A DNA stretch of 64,000 bases, taken from Mesostigma viride. Taxonomy: Eukaryota > Streptophyta > Mesostigmatophyceae > Mesostigmatales > Mesostigmataceae. Below are positions 45,430-55,526 of the stretch, one piece after another (positions within the stretch are counted from its first letter, which is position 1; each line of letters begins with the position of its first letter). The stretch spans positions 1-64,000 of the forward strand of contig RPFO01001985.1 of the NCBI GenBank assembly GCA_009746045.1, in the 5' to 3' direction. Made by a program: the position numbers and the translations under genes. The notes beneath the pieces were generated by a model. It saw only the letters and a program-made list of their open reading frames with translations. It was not told the DNA's origin and searched no databases.

Positions 45430-45540
45430 AGTAGCCTAGGATGTCTTAAACGCCATATGCCCCTTCTCATGGATATGTGCTCCATTGACTCCCAACGGAG
45501 TGATGTTCCTCATTAATTAATTAATTAATGAATTAATTAA
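45430..45540 (-). repeat. GGAACAT-CTCCGTTGGGAG tail element, copy 3
   Basis: On the minus strand: TTAATTAATGAGGAACATCA, CTCCGTTGGGAGTCAATG, GAGCACATATCC, GAGAAGGGGCATATGG and GGCTACTTCATGCAAG. It matches copy 2 over about 100 bp with roughly 80 percent identity. Confidence 0.8.
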
Positions 45541-45881
45541 CCTATGAATATGACGCCCCACTTGTCTCGTTGCCTTAAAAAGCCTGGCCCCAGGTTCTGA
45601 TCACTGCATGGTAAGATGATCATGCCCTCGCGTTAGGTAGGGCATCCACAAAAGGTCATATCAATTGCTTAATCTCGTGCACCCATTGGCGAGCCACAGA
45701 TCAGGAGCCCTCGGAGTGATGGAAAGAAACCTTAACCAAGTTATGTAATATTTGATATCCAGGTGTATCATGCAGTGTACATGGAGCATAGTTGTCTGAT
45801 TTCACTTGCAAAGTCTCAGAAAATTTACTAATGGGTCGTTCCCTTACCACGTATATGAATACAGAAAAACATTTAAATAGG

Positions 45882-46255
45882 ATGTCCCCAAAACTGGGCA
45901 CACGCAAACTGGGCACGAGCATGACGAATGGGATGCTCACAACCTCAGCCCCATGGCCAACAATATAAATACAATGTCCCCAAAACTGGGCACACGCAAA
46001 CTGGGCACGAGCATGACGAATGGGATGCTCATAACCTTAGCCCCATGGCCAACAATATAAATACAATGTCCCCAAAACTGGGCACACGCAAACTGGGCAC
46101 GAGCATGACGAATGGGATGCTCACAACCTCAGCCCCATGGCCAACAATATAAATACAATGTCCCCAAAACTGGGCACACGCAAACTGGGCACGAGCATTA
46201 CGAATGGGATGCTCACAACCTCAGCCCCATGGCAAATAATATAAATACACTGGCC
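45882..46255. repeat. 92-bp tandem repeat, four copies, 3' of the transposase gene
   Basis: ATGTCCCCAAAACTGGGCAC starts at 45882, 45974, 46066 and 46158 (92-bp step). Each unit holds a direct repeat CTGGGCAC..ACTGGGCACGAGCA. It lies just beyond the transposase stop codon (46307) and could be a subterminal repeat of the transposon. Confidence 0.95.
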
Positions 46256-46306
46256 TCCCTACGTTACAAAATGCCGTGATTATCTGACACGCCCATCCTG
46301 TGCAGG

Positions 46307-49300
46307 TCATCGTTTCCCATGCTGGTCCGTCACGCCCCCCATGTGCAGGTCACGATAGTACGCTGGGCACGCCCAATCAAACGCATCGAGCACGTAGTGG
46401 TTGTTCCCAAGGTGGTCGTGCTTCACCTGTAGGACTGGTTCTGATGTGGTGTCACCTACACGTGCCGCCACATGCTTTACTTTGCATTTGGTTTCGTAAC
46501 CACGCCGCCAGCACTGATGCAACAGTCGGACCTGTGACCCCAGGTAGGACAGAGGCTGTGGATACTTCCCCGTGGCTTTCCACTGCGAGGACAGTGTCAT
46601 GTCTTTGGTGAACACAGGACAGTCCGTCACAGTTTCGTCCATGTTGAACATGGGATTGCCCTGAACGTCCTTTGCATCCCCTGACTCAAACCAAATCGGG
46701 ACAAACCACATGCTCCCCATGGCCCCCTCAGCAGGCGTCAGCATGAAGATGGTGCCAACCTCAGCAAACCAAAATTCAGCGTCCACATTGTCCGCCGCCT
46801 GGTATGCCAATGAGTCTGCTGTCGCCACTTGCCCTGCCGGGTATGCATCAGTGTGGAAGCACCTGACCTCCCCAGTCGTAATGGTCCTGGCACCGACTAC
46901 TGCACTAGCATAAACCTTCACGCTGCCAGTTGCTTCATCCCAGGGTGGACAGCCCAGCGGGGCGAGAAGCTCGTCCACCGTCTGCTTGTCAGCGCCAATT
47001 TCGGCCAACGTAGGTGTTGACTTAGGGTTACGGCCGCAAGGCATGCCCCCCATGACCTGCACACACACAGCACCCCATGCAAAACACACAAGTGCCGTTG
47101 TTAGCCTGGGCATATGAAGGGAAATGCTGGGTCGGCCCAGCACACCAAGGAATGCCCTAGCCCTAGCGCCAGCGCAGCCATAGCAACAGCGCCCATGCGT
47201 TTCCTCACCTGCTCGATGCGCCCCAACGCGCAGCGCTCGTGTATGACCGTTGGAAAAGTCGCCCCTTCCCGCACCCACACCTCCCGCCCAGAAGGACCGC
47301 CACTCGCGCCACTACCAGTCGCGGACGCTTTGGGATACAGCTTGTTGAACATCCTGCTTTCCTGCAAGGTTTGCAGCACGCGTTCATCGAGCTGGGATGT
47401 CTCCTTAACCAGCATGGACTGCCACGCCAAGTAGCCCTGTAGTTTCTGCAGCAAGTAACGCCCCGGCTCCTTGCTGTGGCATTTGGCCATCGACTCCATG
47501 AGAGATTTCAGGAATAAGTGGTACCCCTCAAATTCATGCGGGCCCAAGGACCAGATACGACCCACATCGTCAGTCTGTGCCAAAGCATGGCGCGGTATGT
47601 GGACGTTATGGCTGGCGGCATTGTCTTGGCGTGCCATCCTCTTCTTCTTCTTCTCCGCGTTCTTCTTCTTCTTCTCCGCGTTTTTCTTCTTTTCGTCGCC
47701 ATCCGCTGCCTCAGCCATTGCCCCAGGACCCTTTCCTGCAAGGCTGCCACGCGGCCACAAGGTGCCGAAACACTCTTGAAAAGTGGCGTAGACGTTGTCC
47801 GCAGCCAAGTTGTAGATTGGAGACGTAACGGGACCAAGCATCATCTGCGCCCACTTGGCGAGGTGCATCACCATCTTGCTGATCCGCCGGGCCTTCCTTT
47901 TCTCCTTATCATCTCCCTCATTCCGCCTCCTCAGCAGCAGCATGGGAAGTGCAAAAGGCATTTGGAACAGCAGGGTCAGCAGCTCCATTCCCTTGTAATG
48001 TGGATACAAGGTAAAAGCTTTCCCCTGCGGCAGCCGGCTCCCGACGCGCGTGGGGTGTGCGCTTACCCAAGCATCCAACTCCGGGTGCTGGCGAGTGGGA
48101 ATTCCATCCTCCTCGAGGTAGCGAGCCACCTGCTTACATAGACCCAACGTCAGATTGTGAAAGATATCCATCGGATACTGCCGGTAGCGGTCAAAGAATC
48201 GAAGATCCCGCCAAGGCCACAGCGGCTGATACATCACCCCGGTCTCCTTCGCCTTCTCTTTCCGTGCCGTGGCCGTCGCCATGCCCTCCATCTCCTCCAA
48301 TATTTCCGCCGTTTGCTTCTCACTGCGCATGTACTCCGCCACGTCCACCGTCGCATCCGCCCAGTCGTCGTGGTGAACGTTGCAAAAGGGGCATCCCTGC
48401 AGTGGCGCACACACCCACAATGCGCCGCACACCAAGGTACGCAGAAATAAAAGAAGGCCTGATGGTTACGGTGATAACAAACCAACACAGCTTCCCAATA
48501 CATCAAGGTCACATGGGCAGCACCCCGAACCAAGCTACGTGACAACATCACTCACTTTGTCGCCGGTGCAACCCTTGTGCCCCATCGCGCCGTTGCGGGC
48601 GGCCGAATCCATCACGTTCAGGTTCGCGACACGGATTTCCCACCGCTCCATTGGCGTTTTGGGAAACTTCACAAGCATGGGCACGCCCTCTGCCATCGCA
48701 TTCATGTCCTCCACAAGACACTCAAGGACTGCCTCTCGTGGCACATGTGTATCTCTCACGGTGATGGGGAAGATCATGTCTCTTGACTTGTTGTCGGCGC
48801 GCTCGATGTTCAGAACAGTGAACAAATGCGCTTCCAGCGTCCCATGCCGATGGAGATACTCCTCAAATGAGTCATCCCACAACGCCACTACCAAATATAG
48901 GATGGGTAGACCAGACTTAGAAGGGCGGTAACAGCGGAATTCGGCTTCCCATCTAGAGAATCTCAGCCTCTTGTACCGAGGCTTGTCCGGGGACAGGTTG
49001 TACGACCTGCGCATGAAGAACACTCGCCCGCCCTCTCGGTCAGCCTCGGCAAATTTCCTCCACTTACGGACGCCAACCACGTCAATGTGACCCCCGTAGT
49101 TCAGTAAAGAGATCTCCTGCTCATGCTTCGTCCAGAAGACCTCACTGACACGATCGGCATCCCGCGGTACGGTCCCCCCCGGACAATCCCTTGCGCGGTA
49201 GAAGAACCTGCAGGCATCATGACGGCGGGCAAATACTATAGGATTGTCATCAATATACAATACTAGATCCATCCAAGCGTGCTGGACGTGCACACGTCAA

Positions 49301-50866
49301 TATCCTCCCACCAAATGTAGTGCACTCTGTGTCATCCTGCGCATGCGTGGTCTCAATTTAGGATGCCGAGGATGCCGAGGAGTGGCTAACCTCGGGAAAA
49401 TAGTGTTCGGAACTTTGCGCTCATGCAGGACCAAAAAGGCTACGACATTATTTGGTCTCTAAACACACCACATTGCTGCATAAACACTGTCATCATACTT
49501 GATATATGGTGCAAACATTGCACTTCCCACAACCCAGTTTAATAACCATGCTTGCACTGGCCCGAATGCATGCCCATTACGGCAGTTTATAGTGGTCAAC
49601 TGGTACCAACCAACAAGGGAGCCCGGACAGACACCAATCTGTTTTCAGCAGAATGCAATTAACTCAGCATGTGCAATCCCAAGGGCATATCATGATGAGT
49701 GTACATCGACACAAAAGCACCATCCGTGCCACTTACCGGACTTTCGCCCATGGCTCACGAGTACCGTCAGCGTTTACTTGCATGAAGACAGCGCGGACAA
49801 GGCAAAGTTCTTCTCGCTTTCGCTGCCCCTTGTTGTTGTCCATTAACACCATGATGGTGTCCCCAATGCGGACGACACTCTGCCGCTTCTCACTGGAACT
49901 TGCTGCCAAGGCGGGAAGCTGCACCTCCTGTTGTTGAACTGTTGGATGGGTGTTGTAAAACTGGGTCTGATTGAAAGTCCACACACGCCGATCCTCATTC
50001 ATCTCGTGTTCTAGCAACAGTTTCCCCGTGAACGACTCATTCTGCAGCAGAGCGGATAGCGTTGACTGTATGCTGATGTAAGTGAACTTGACTGCCTCAC
50101 GCAAAGGATCGCCCTCTGCCTCCGCTGGGACCCAATTCACAGTCAGTGCGTCCGCAAGGGGCAGGCCCTTCTCCAATGACCGTCTCCTAGCCACGCCGAA
50201 CTCCCCGTGGCTGGTCACACTGTATTGTGGGTGCTTCGCCAGTTCCTGAAACGCTTCGATGCACTTATCAGGAAGACCAAACTCCGTGGCTATGCAGAAA
50301 AGCGAAGCCTGTGTAAAATCCGCGTTCCCAGACAACGGCTTAGACCATGCCCATGGGTTTCTTGATGCACGGCCGGCGCCGGCCTCAACATCACCAGCCG
50401 TTCCTCCCCCACCGTCTGTCGTAAGCCCCTCCTCCGCCATCGCCCCCCCTGCCCCACCGTCTGCCGTAAATTCCTCCTCCGCCATCGCCCCCCATTCCTC
50501 CTCCATTGAGTCATCAGGGCGCGGCTCAGCAGGCTCTACGCCTTCCATGCCCGCCGCATCGGGCTCCGGCGACCGTGTATCCACTTCAGCCACTTCAACA
50601 GCTTCGGCGGTCTTCAACAGCTGTTCACCTTGCGGGCATTCCTGGCGTGGCTCACCAAACAGCCTTCGCCGTTTGGCTCCGTCGTTCCCGCCGCTGGGAA
50701 CGGACCCGGAGGCACCGACATTGGGGCGCGCGACGAGCGGTTGTGGACCGATATCGGGGAACGAGAAGGGTGCCTGACGACGAGAACGTTCAAGGGCCTC
50801 ACATACGAACGACTTTTGGGGGGACTTGTAATATGCCTGAGATCGACGAGTCTTCAGCCAGCTCAT
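46307..50866 (-). CDS. gene E: Tnp2/KDZ-like DDE transposase, four exons
   Basis: Exons on the minus strand are 50866-49737, 49207-48556, 48396-47209 and 47056-46307 (1130, 652, 1188, 750 bp; 1239 residues plus stop). Donors are GTAAGT, GTGAGT and GTGAGG; acceptors end in TGCAG; phases 2, 0, 0 join in frame. Exon 1 has an acidic linker, then ASLFCIATEFGLPDKCIEAF and ALLQNESFTGKLL. Exon 2 gives ILYLVVALWDDSFEEYLH, LFTVLNIERADNKSRDMIFP and NLNVMDSAARNGAMGHKGC. Exon 3 opens GCPFCNVHHDDW and has YPMDIFHNLTLGLCKQVARY. This is the order of Tnp2 (CACTA/Plavaka) and KDZ transposases: Asp, Asp, Cys-x2-Cys insert, D-x-x-H-N/G. An intact frame suggests recent activity. Subfamily is uncertain. It is divergent from gene F. 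Confidence 0.8.
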
Positions 50867-51735
50867 TTGCTTGTCAGGCTGACAATTCCGTGCGCATCGT
50901 TGCCATGCAGTGTCGTCCCATTAATATTGTATACACCTCCAGTTGCAACAAACGCCATGGACGTACAGCAATTACAACACGAGGCTTATACCAATACCTA
51001 ACTAAACCGAAGGTGGTACACAACTGCCGCGGGAAGGAGGGGGGTGGTACACAAATACCGTACAGGTGGTACACAACTGCAGCCAGGTCGACAGCGGGTC
51101 GCTGCGTACCTGCCGTGGGAAGGAGCGGGGTGGTACACAAAAACCGTACAGGTGGTACACAACTTCAGCCAGGACAACAGCGAGTCGCTGCGTACCTGCC
51201 GTGGGAAGGAGGGGGGTGGTACACAAATACCGTACAGGTGGTACACAACTGCAGCCAGGACAACAGCGAGTCGCTGCGTACCTGCCGTGGGAAGGAGGGG
51301 GGTGGTACACAAATACCGTACAGGTGGTACACAACTGCAGCCAGGACAACAGCGAGTCGCTGCGTACCTGCCGTGGGAAGGAGCGGGGTGGTACACAAAA
51401 ACCGTACAGGTGGTACACAACTGCAGCCAGCACAACAGCGAGTCGCTGCGTACCTGCCGTGGGAAGGCGGGGGGTGGTACACAACTGCCGCCAGTATAAC
51501 AGCGGGTTGCCGCGTTATAGGGTGACCTGACAGCGATGCCGCAAGAACGTGTACCGTGCGATGTTTGGTTTGCCCCTGACCACTGGGGTTGTAGCCGTCG
51601 GATGGCTGCAACCACGTGTGTACGCGAAATTTGACAGTGCACCAGGAGTGCACGCGAAATTTGAAAGTGCGCCTTCACGTCTTCACCACGCGTAGGTGAC
51701 TCCAGTTAACGTTTACGCGCAGCTCATCAGTTTCT
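50867..51735. promoter_or_regulatory. divergent spacer between genes E and F
   Basis: 869 bp between start codons, with the 86-bp array at 51010-51510. The E side is 144 bp with GGTATAAGCC about 120 bp from the ATG. The array orientation relative to E equals that relative to gene G in the other spacer (146 bp). Promoter role is inferred. Confidence 0.5.
51010..51510 (+). repeat. 86-bp tandem array 3 (E/F spacer)
   Basis: About 5.7 copies of the same unit as the other two arrays (GGTGGTACACAA, CCGTACAG, CAGCGAGTCGCTGCG). The last unit is diverged (GTATAACAGCGGGTTGCCGC). Confidence 0.95.
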
Positions 51736-53171
51736 ATGGCGCCCAAGCTCAAGAAGAAGGCCATGATGTCGCGGGAGGAGGAGCACATCGGCCGGCGGCG
51801 CAAGAAAAGCCGCCAGTTGCCTTCCTCCGAATCCGAATCCGAATCCGATTCCCCTTCCTCGTCGTCCTCCGGCGAGGACGACGATATGGCGCCCCCCCGG
51901 ATGCACCGGCCACCACCTCCGCCGGCAGGAACTTGCAAATCGCGGCCAACAGGGCGGAGGAGGGCCTCAGGCAGGAGGTGGCGGCATTGAGACAAGACGT
52001 CGCCAGTCTCATGACGCGACTGGGCACCAAACTGCCCAGGAATTTCGTGGGTAGCACATTACGCATTTTATAGCTTATTTGCTGAACTTTTTTGCTTTAC
52101 ACGATTCATTATTCCAGATTTCTAACTTCGCACTTTCTCTATCTTGCACATTGCACGTTTGCAGAAGACGACCCCAGCTTTTTCGGCAGCTGTCGAACAC
52201 CTCTCCAGGCATTGCCTGAGCGTTCGCCCTGACGCCGGGCAAGCCGTTCAGCTGGACCAGGAGCGGTCCGTCAGGGAGATGGGTCTGCGTGGCGCGATCG
52301 CCATGTTCTTCCAGGAGTCGGGCATCGTGAGAAGCCCCGCCGACTCGGTTCCTGCGGAGGATTACGTTCAAGTCCGGGCTGCGCTGATCAAGCGCCTGGC
52401 CAACCACCGGTCCAACTTGTACAAGTTTGGCCTGGTGCGTGTGTCCGACGATTACACGCCGTGGTTGGTGGGGACGGCCACCACCAATCGCATCAAGAAG
52501 TACGCAGACCTTCCAGCATGGCTGAAGGAGGACTTCTGCCGCGTGGTACTTTTGTACTATCTGAAGATGTTGCACTTCACGGTGCAGGTAAGCAGCCTTC
52601 TTATCATTGTTTCGTGGCATGCGCTTACTTTCTTTAACACATTGGTACATAGGCCTAGACTGCATGTCACTCCATTTAGTTTTTGTATGCCAACAATGAC
52701 TTATATTGTTTGTTCAATGCATGCACGGTTAAAATGAATGTACTTGCCGTGTGATGATGACACCACAAGCAGGAGCTGCGGGACAAGCGGCCTGAGCTGT
52801 GGGAAGATTGGGAAGACATCGCCTCCAAGTGCTGGGACAAGAAGAAGGTGCGCGAGGCCCTTCAGGCCACGACCGTGATGCGGTCTGGGCCAAGGCGCGA
52901 GTGGGACGACGTGGAGGAACGTTTCAAGGAGGTGGCGAGGACGCGTGCTTCCTTCCGGCAGGTGCCAGCGCGTGTCTTGTTCGACAACATAAACAACCCG
53001 TGGCCCTACTCTGACGCAAGCACAAACTCGCACAACCGCACAAGCATCGGCGCCTCGAGCGCACCAAGCGAGCGCACATCAGAACCTGCCGAGGAGACCC
53101 CATCCATCGGCGCCGCGAGCGGGGATGTCACGCACTCGGCACCGGGCCAGCCCCAGTCAGCACCTTTGTAG
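51736..53171 (+). CDS. gene F: three-exon coiled-coil protein divergent from the transposase
   Basis: Exon 1 starts at ATG 51736 (MAPKLKKKAMMSREEEHIGR), basic then Ser/Glu/Asp-rich. A C7 run at 51893-51899 is followed by a frame change, after which the sequence reads NLQIAANRAEEGLRQEVAAL, a coiled coil, to about 52046. Exon 2 is 52165-52587 (141 codons; GLRGAIAMFFQESGIVRSPA, YTPWLVGTATTNRIKKYADL) and exon 3 is 52773-53171 (ELRDKRPELWEDWEDIASKC to a TAG). Junctions are phase 0 with GTAAGC and CAG. It may be a TnpA-like accessory DNA-binding protein, judged from position only. The break in exon 1 sits at a homopolymer and may be an error. Confidence 0.6.
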
Positions 53172-53519
53172 AAGACCCCACCCATCGGTGCCTCGAGCGA
53201 GTTTGTCACGCAATCCAATGGATGATAACAAAGCCAATAAATATTTAAGGATGTCATCAGCCGACTTGGTTATCTGATCATATATTGTGCTACCATGGTC
53301 CGGATTATCCCGATTTCTGGCCTGCGATGGTTGTCTCCTTGATGTCTTGTGTTAGAGTTTCAATGTATTATAAATGCGACAAGGACATCGGCTGAAATGT
53401 GAGAATGAAGACATATTGGTTAACTAAACTTTGTTTTATGCTGAAATATGAAATAATAAACTCTTTTAGGCTCATTTCATGAAACTGAACATTGCACAAA
53501 TTAAAACCAAATAAATAGA

Positions 53520-53969
53520 AGACATCTTAAGTTACAACTCGTAAATTACCAACTCGTACATTACTACCTCGTACGTTAACACCTCGTATGTTACTACCTC
53601 GTAGATTACTACCTCGTAAATTACTACCTCGTAAATTACTACCTCGTAAATTACTACCTCGTAAATTACTACCTCGTAAATTACTACCTCGTAAATTACT
53701 ACCTCGTAAATTACTACCTCGTAAATTACTACCTCGTAAATTACTACCTCGTAAATTACTACCTCGTAAATTACTACCTCGTAAATTACTACCTCGTAAA
53801 TTACTACCTCGTAAATTACGACGTCGGATCTTACCTCGGATCTAACTCGTAGCTTACGAGAAAGATCCGAACTCTTATACAAACGGTATACGTAGTCTGT
53901 GCCGTAAATTACCACCTCGTAATTTACGCCTCGGATCATTTTTACTACCCTCGGACGAAAAGTATAGTG
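53520..53969 (+). repeat. 15-bp tandem array (CTCGTAAATTACTAC)n with shared 54-bp terminus
   Basis: About 18 units of a 15-bp repeat (53530-53818) lead into irregular TTAC and GGATCTTACC words and end in the block at 53916-53969 (TCGGATCATTTTTACTACCC, then TCGGACGAAAAGTATAGTG). The block is inverted at 26143-26196. It runs straight into the gag frame of the chromovirus. Confidence 0.9.
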
Positions 53970-55526
53970 GGCGAGCTTGATGACCTGGAGGGGACTAACG
54001 AGACGGACGAGGGCACTGTCACGCAGGGCCCGCCTATTGGTACTCATAGACCTCGGACCAGCCCAGGGGAGACCAGGAGCAGTGTCACCACCAGGGACGA
54101 GGAGACTCACACGCCAGTCCAGCGCCCGGCATCTCACCCGCAGCGTCTACGGGCGTTTGACAGTAGCGTGGTCCCTTCGCCCGCGGCCGTCGGTAACCTG
54201 AATTTCAGCAGGGTGGCACTGGATGACCCGGGGTACGAACACCCCTCGTCAGTACAGGTGCGCCGGACACACGGCACACCGGACAGATCCGGATCTCTCC
54301 CGCGGTCGCAGCCTCAAGCATTCGGCTCCATCTCCTACAGAGAGGTCGGCGGGCCTAAGCTTAACACGGTAAAGGCCCCACCGATGCCTACCTTCAAGAA
54401 TGTACCCAAGCTGCACGCGGATATGAAACCGCGAGAGGTCGACGAATGGGGACGCATGTGGCAACAGCAGTATACCGTTTGGTGCAATCACAACAGCTGG
54501 GAACTGGCCACCTGCGATTTGATCCCACATGTGGTCAACACCTGCATGGACCCCTCGGTGGTGAGCATCCTGAACTGTGAGAGCATCGCATCCCAGTCAT
54601 ACCCGCAAACCGTGGAGGAGCTGATGGACCGGGTGCGCCGCAAGCTGATACCCCCAGACGCGGAGCTCCACGAGCGGATCGCTTTCGGCAGGCTGCGCCA
54701 GGGGACCACCCCATATCGCGAGTTTCTGTCCAAGTTTGAGTCCAGCGCCGCTTATCTAACCGACATGACCTGGTACGAGTACAAGATCAGATTCATCGAG
54801 GCGCTCAGCCCCGAGCTGCAGGACGAGGTATTCAAACACTACGCTGAGGTCCCCTGGAAGGAGTGGGACATCCTGAATATCCAGCGATACCTTCTGCAGG
54901 TGGCCGACGTGGTGTCTCGCGGGCGCGCACCCTCGGTGCGCCGTTTCTTCAGGTCAGCTCCCCCGCGACGGGTGAACCAGATGTACTCTACGGAGCTCAC
55001 CGGCGAGGAGGAGGAGGAGTACCTCGACGACCCGGACGAGGGCTACACTGACCTTGGCGTCAACGCGATTGACGCTAGCAAGGCGCGCTGCTTCATGTGC
55101 AGTGAGGTGGGGCACCTCAAGCGCGACTGCCCCAAGCTCCGGGGCAAGAACGCCAGTCGTGGGGCAGGAGAAGGGACACCCAGCGTTCGTTTCTCCGGCC
55201 CGGCCTTCGGCAGCCGCCCCGACTCCTCCGGCCCTCGAGACCGACCCCGCAACGCGGGTGAGCGGGCGGCTCGCCTGCAGCACGCCAGACAGGTCCCTAC
55301 GCAGTACCAGCAGCCGCGACCCCCCGCGACTAGCTCTACCAAGGGTGTGTTGCGTGCGGTCAACGAGATTGAGGCGCGGCGACAGTCCTCCTCTTCGGGC
55401 CAGACGCAGGCAGTGGCTGGCTACGAGTATGACGACGAGGAGGGGGCTGACGAAGAGGAGGAGGGGGGGGAAGAGGGCGGGTGGTCGGGCGAGGCGGCCT
55501 CCCGTCCCACCGCTCCTCGGGAGTAG
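53967..55526 (+). CDS. gag: chromovirus Gag with CCHC zinc knuckle
   Basis: The frame is open from within the upstream repeat to a stop at 55526; the first codon near 53967 is GTG and no good ATG is seen, so the start is probably lost. A capsid-like part includes EVDEWGRMWQQQYTVWCN and YREFLSKFESSAAYLTDMTW. CFMCSEVGHLKRDC (C-x2-C-x4-H-x4-C) follows at about 55090-55130, then a Pro/Arg/Gly-rich tail. Gag forms the cytoplasmic particle and binds RNA. The pol frame opens at 55451, and a G8 run (55463-55470) in the overlap would suit -1 slippage. Confidence 0.8.
   Translation: MGELDDLEGTNETDEGTVTQGPPIGTHRPRTSPGETRSSVTTRDEETHTPVQRPASHPQRLRAFDSSVVPSPAAVGNLNFSRVALDDPGYEHPSSVQVRRTHGTPDRSGSLPRSQPQAFGSISYREVGGPKLNTVKAPPMPTFKNVPKLHADMKPREVDEWGRMWQQQYTVWCNHNSWELATCDLIPHVVNTCMDPSVVSILNCESIASQSYPQTVEELMDRVRRKLIPPDAELHERIAFGRLRQGTTPYREFLSKFESSAAYLTDMTWYEYKIRFIEALSPELQDEVFKHYAEVPWKEWDILNIQRYLLQVADVVSRGRAPSVRRFFRSAPPRRVNQMYSTELTGEEEEEYLDDPDEGYTDLGVNAIDASKARCFMCSEVGHLKRDCPKLRGKNASRGAGEGTPSVRFSGPAFGSRPDSSGPRDRPRNAGERAARLQHARQVPTQYQQPRPPATSSTKGVLRAVNEIEARRQSSSSGQTQAVAGYEYDDEEGADEEEEGGEEGGWSGEAASRPTAPRE

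Noticed and set aside
43564-45485. Open frames of about 600 codons (Met-Asp-Gly-Trp and Pro-Ser-Ile-His type)
   Set aside because: They are read through tetranucleotide repeats, which stay open in most frames on both strands. No non-repetitive domain is present.
53588-53845. Leu-Pro-Arg-Lys repeat protein
   Set aside because: Product of the 15-bp tandem repeat.
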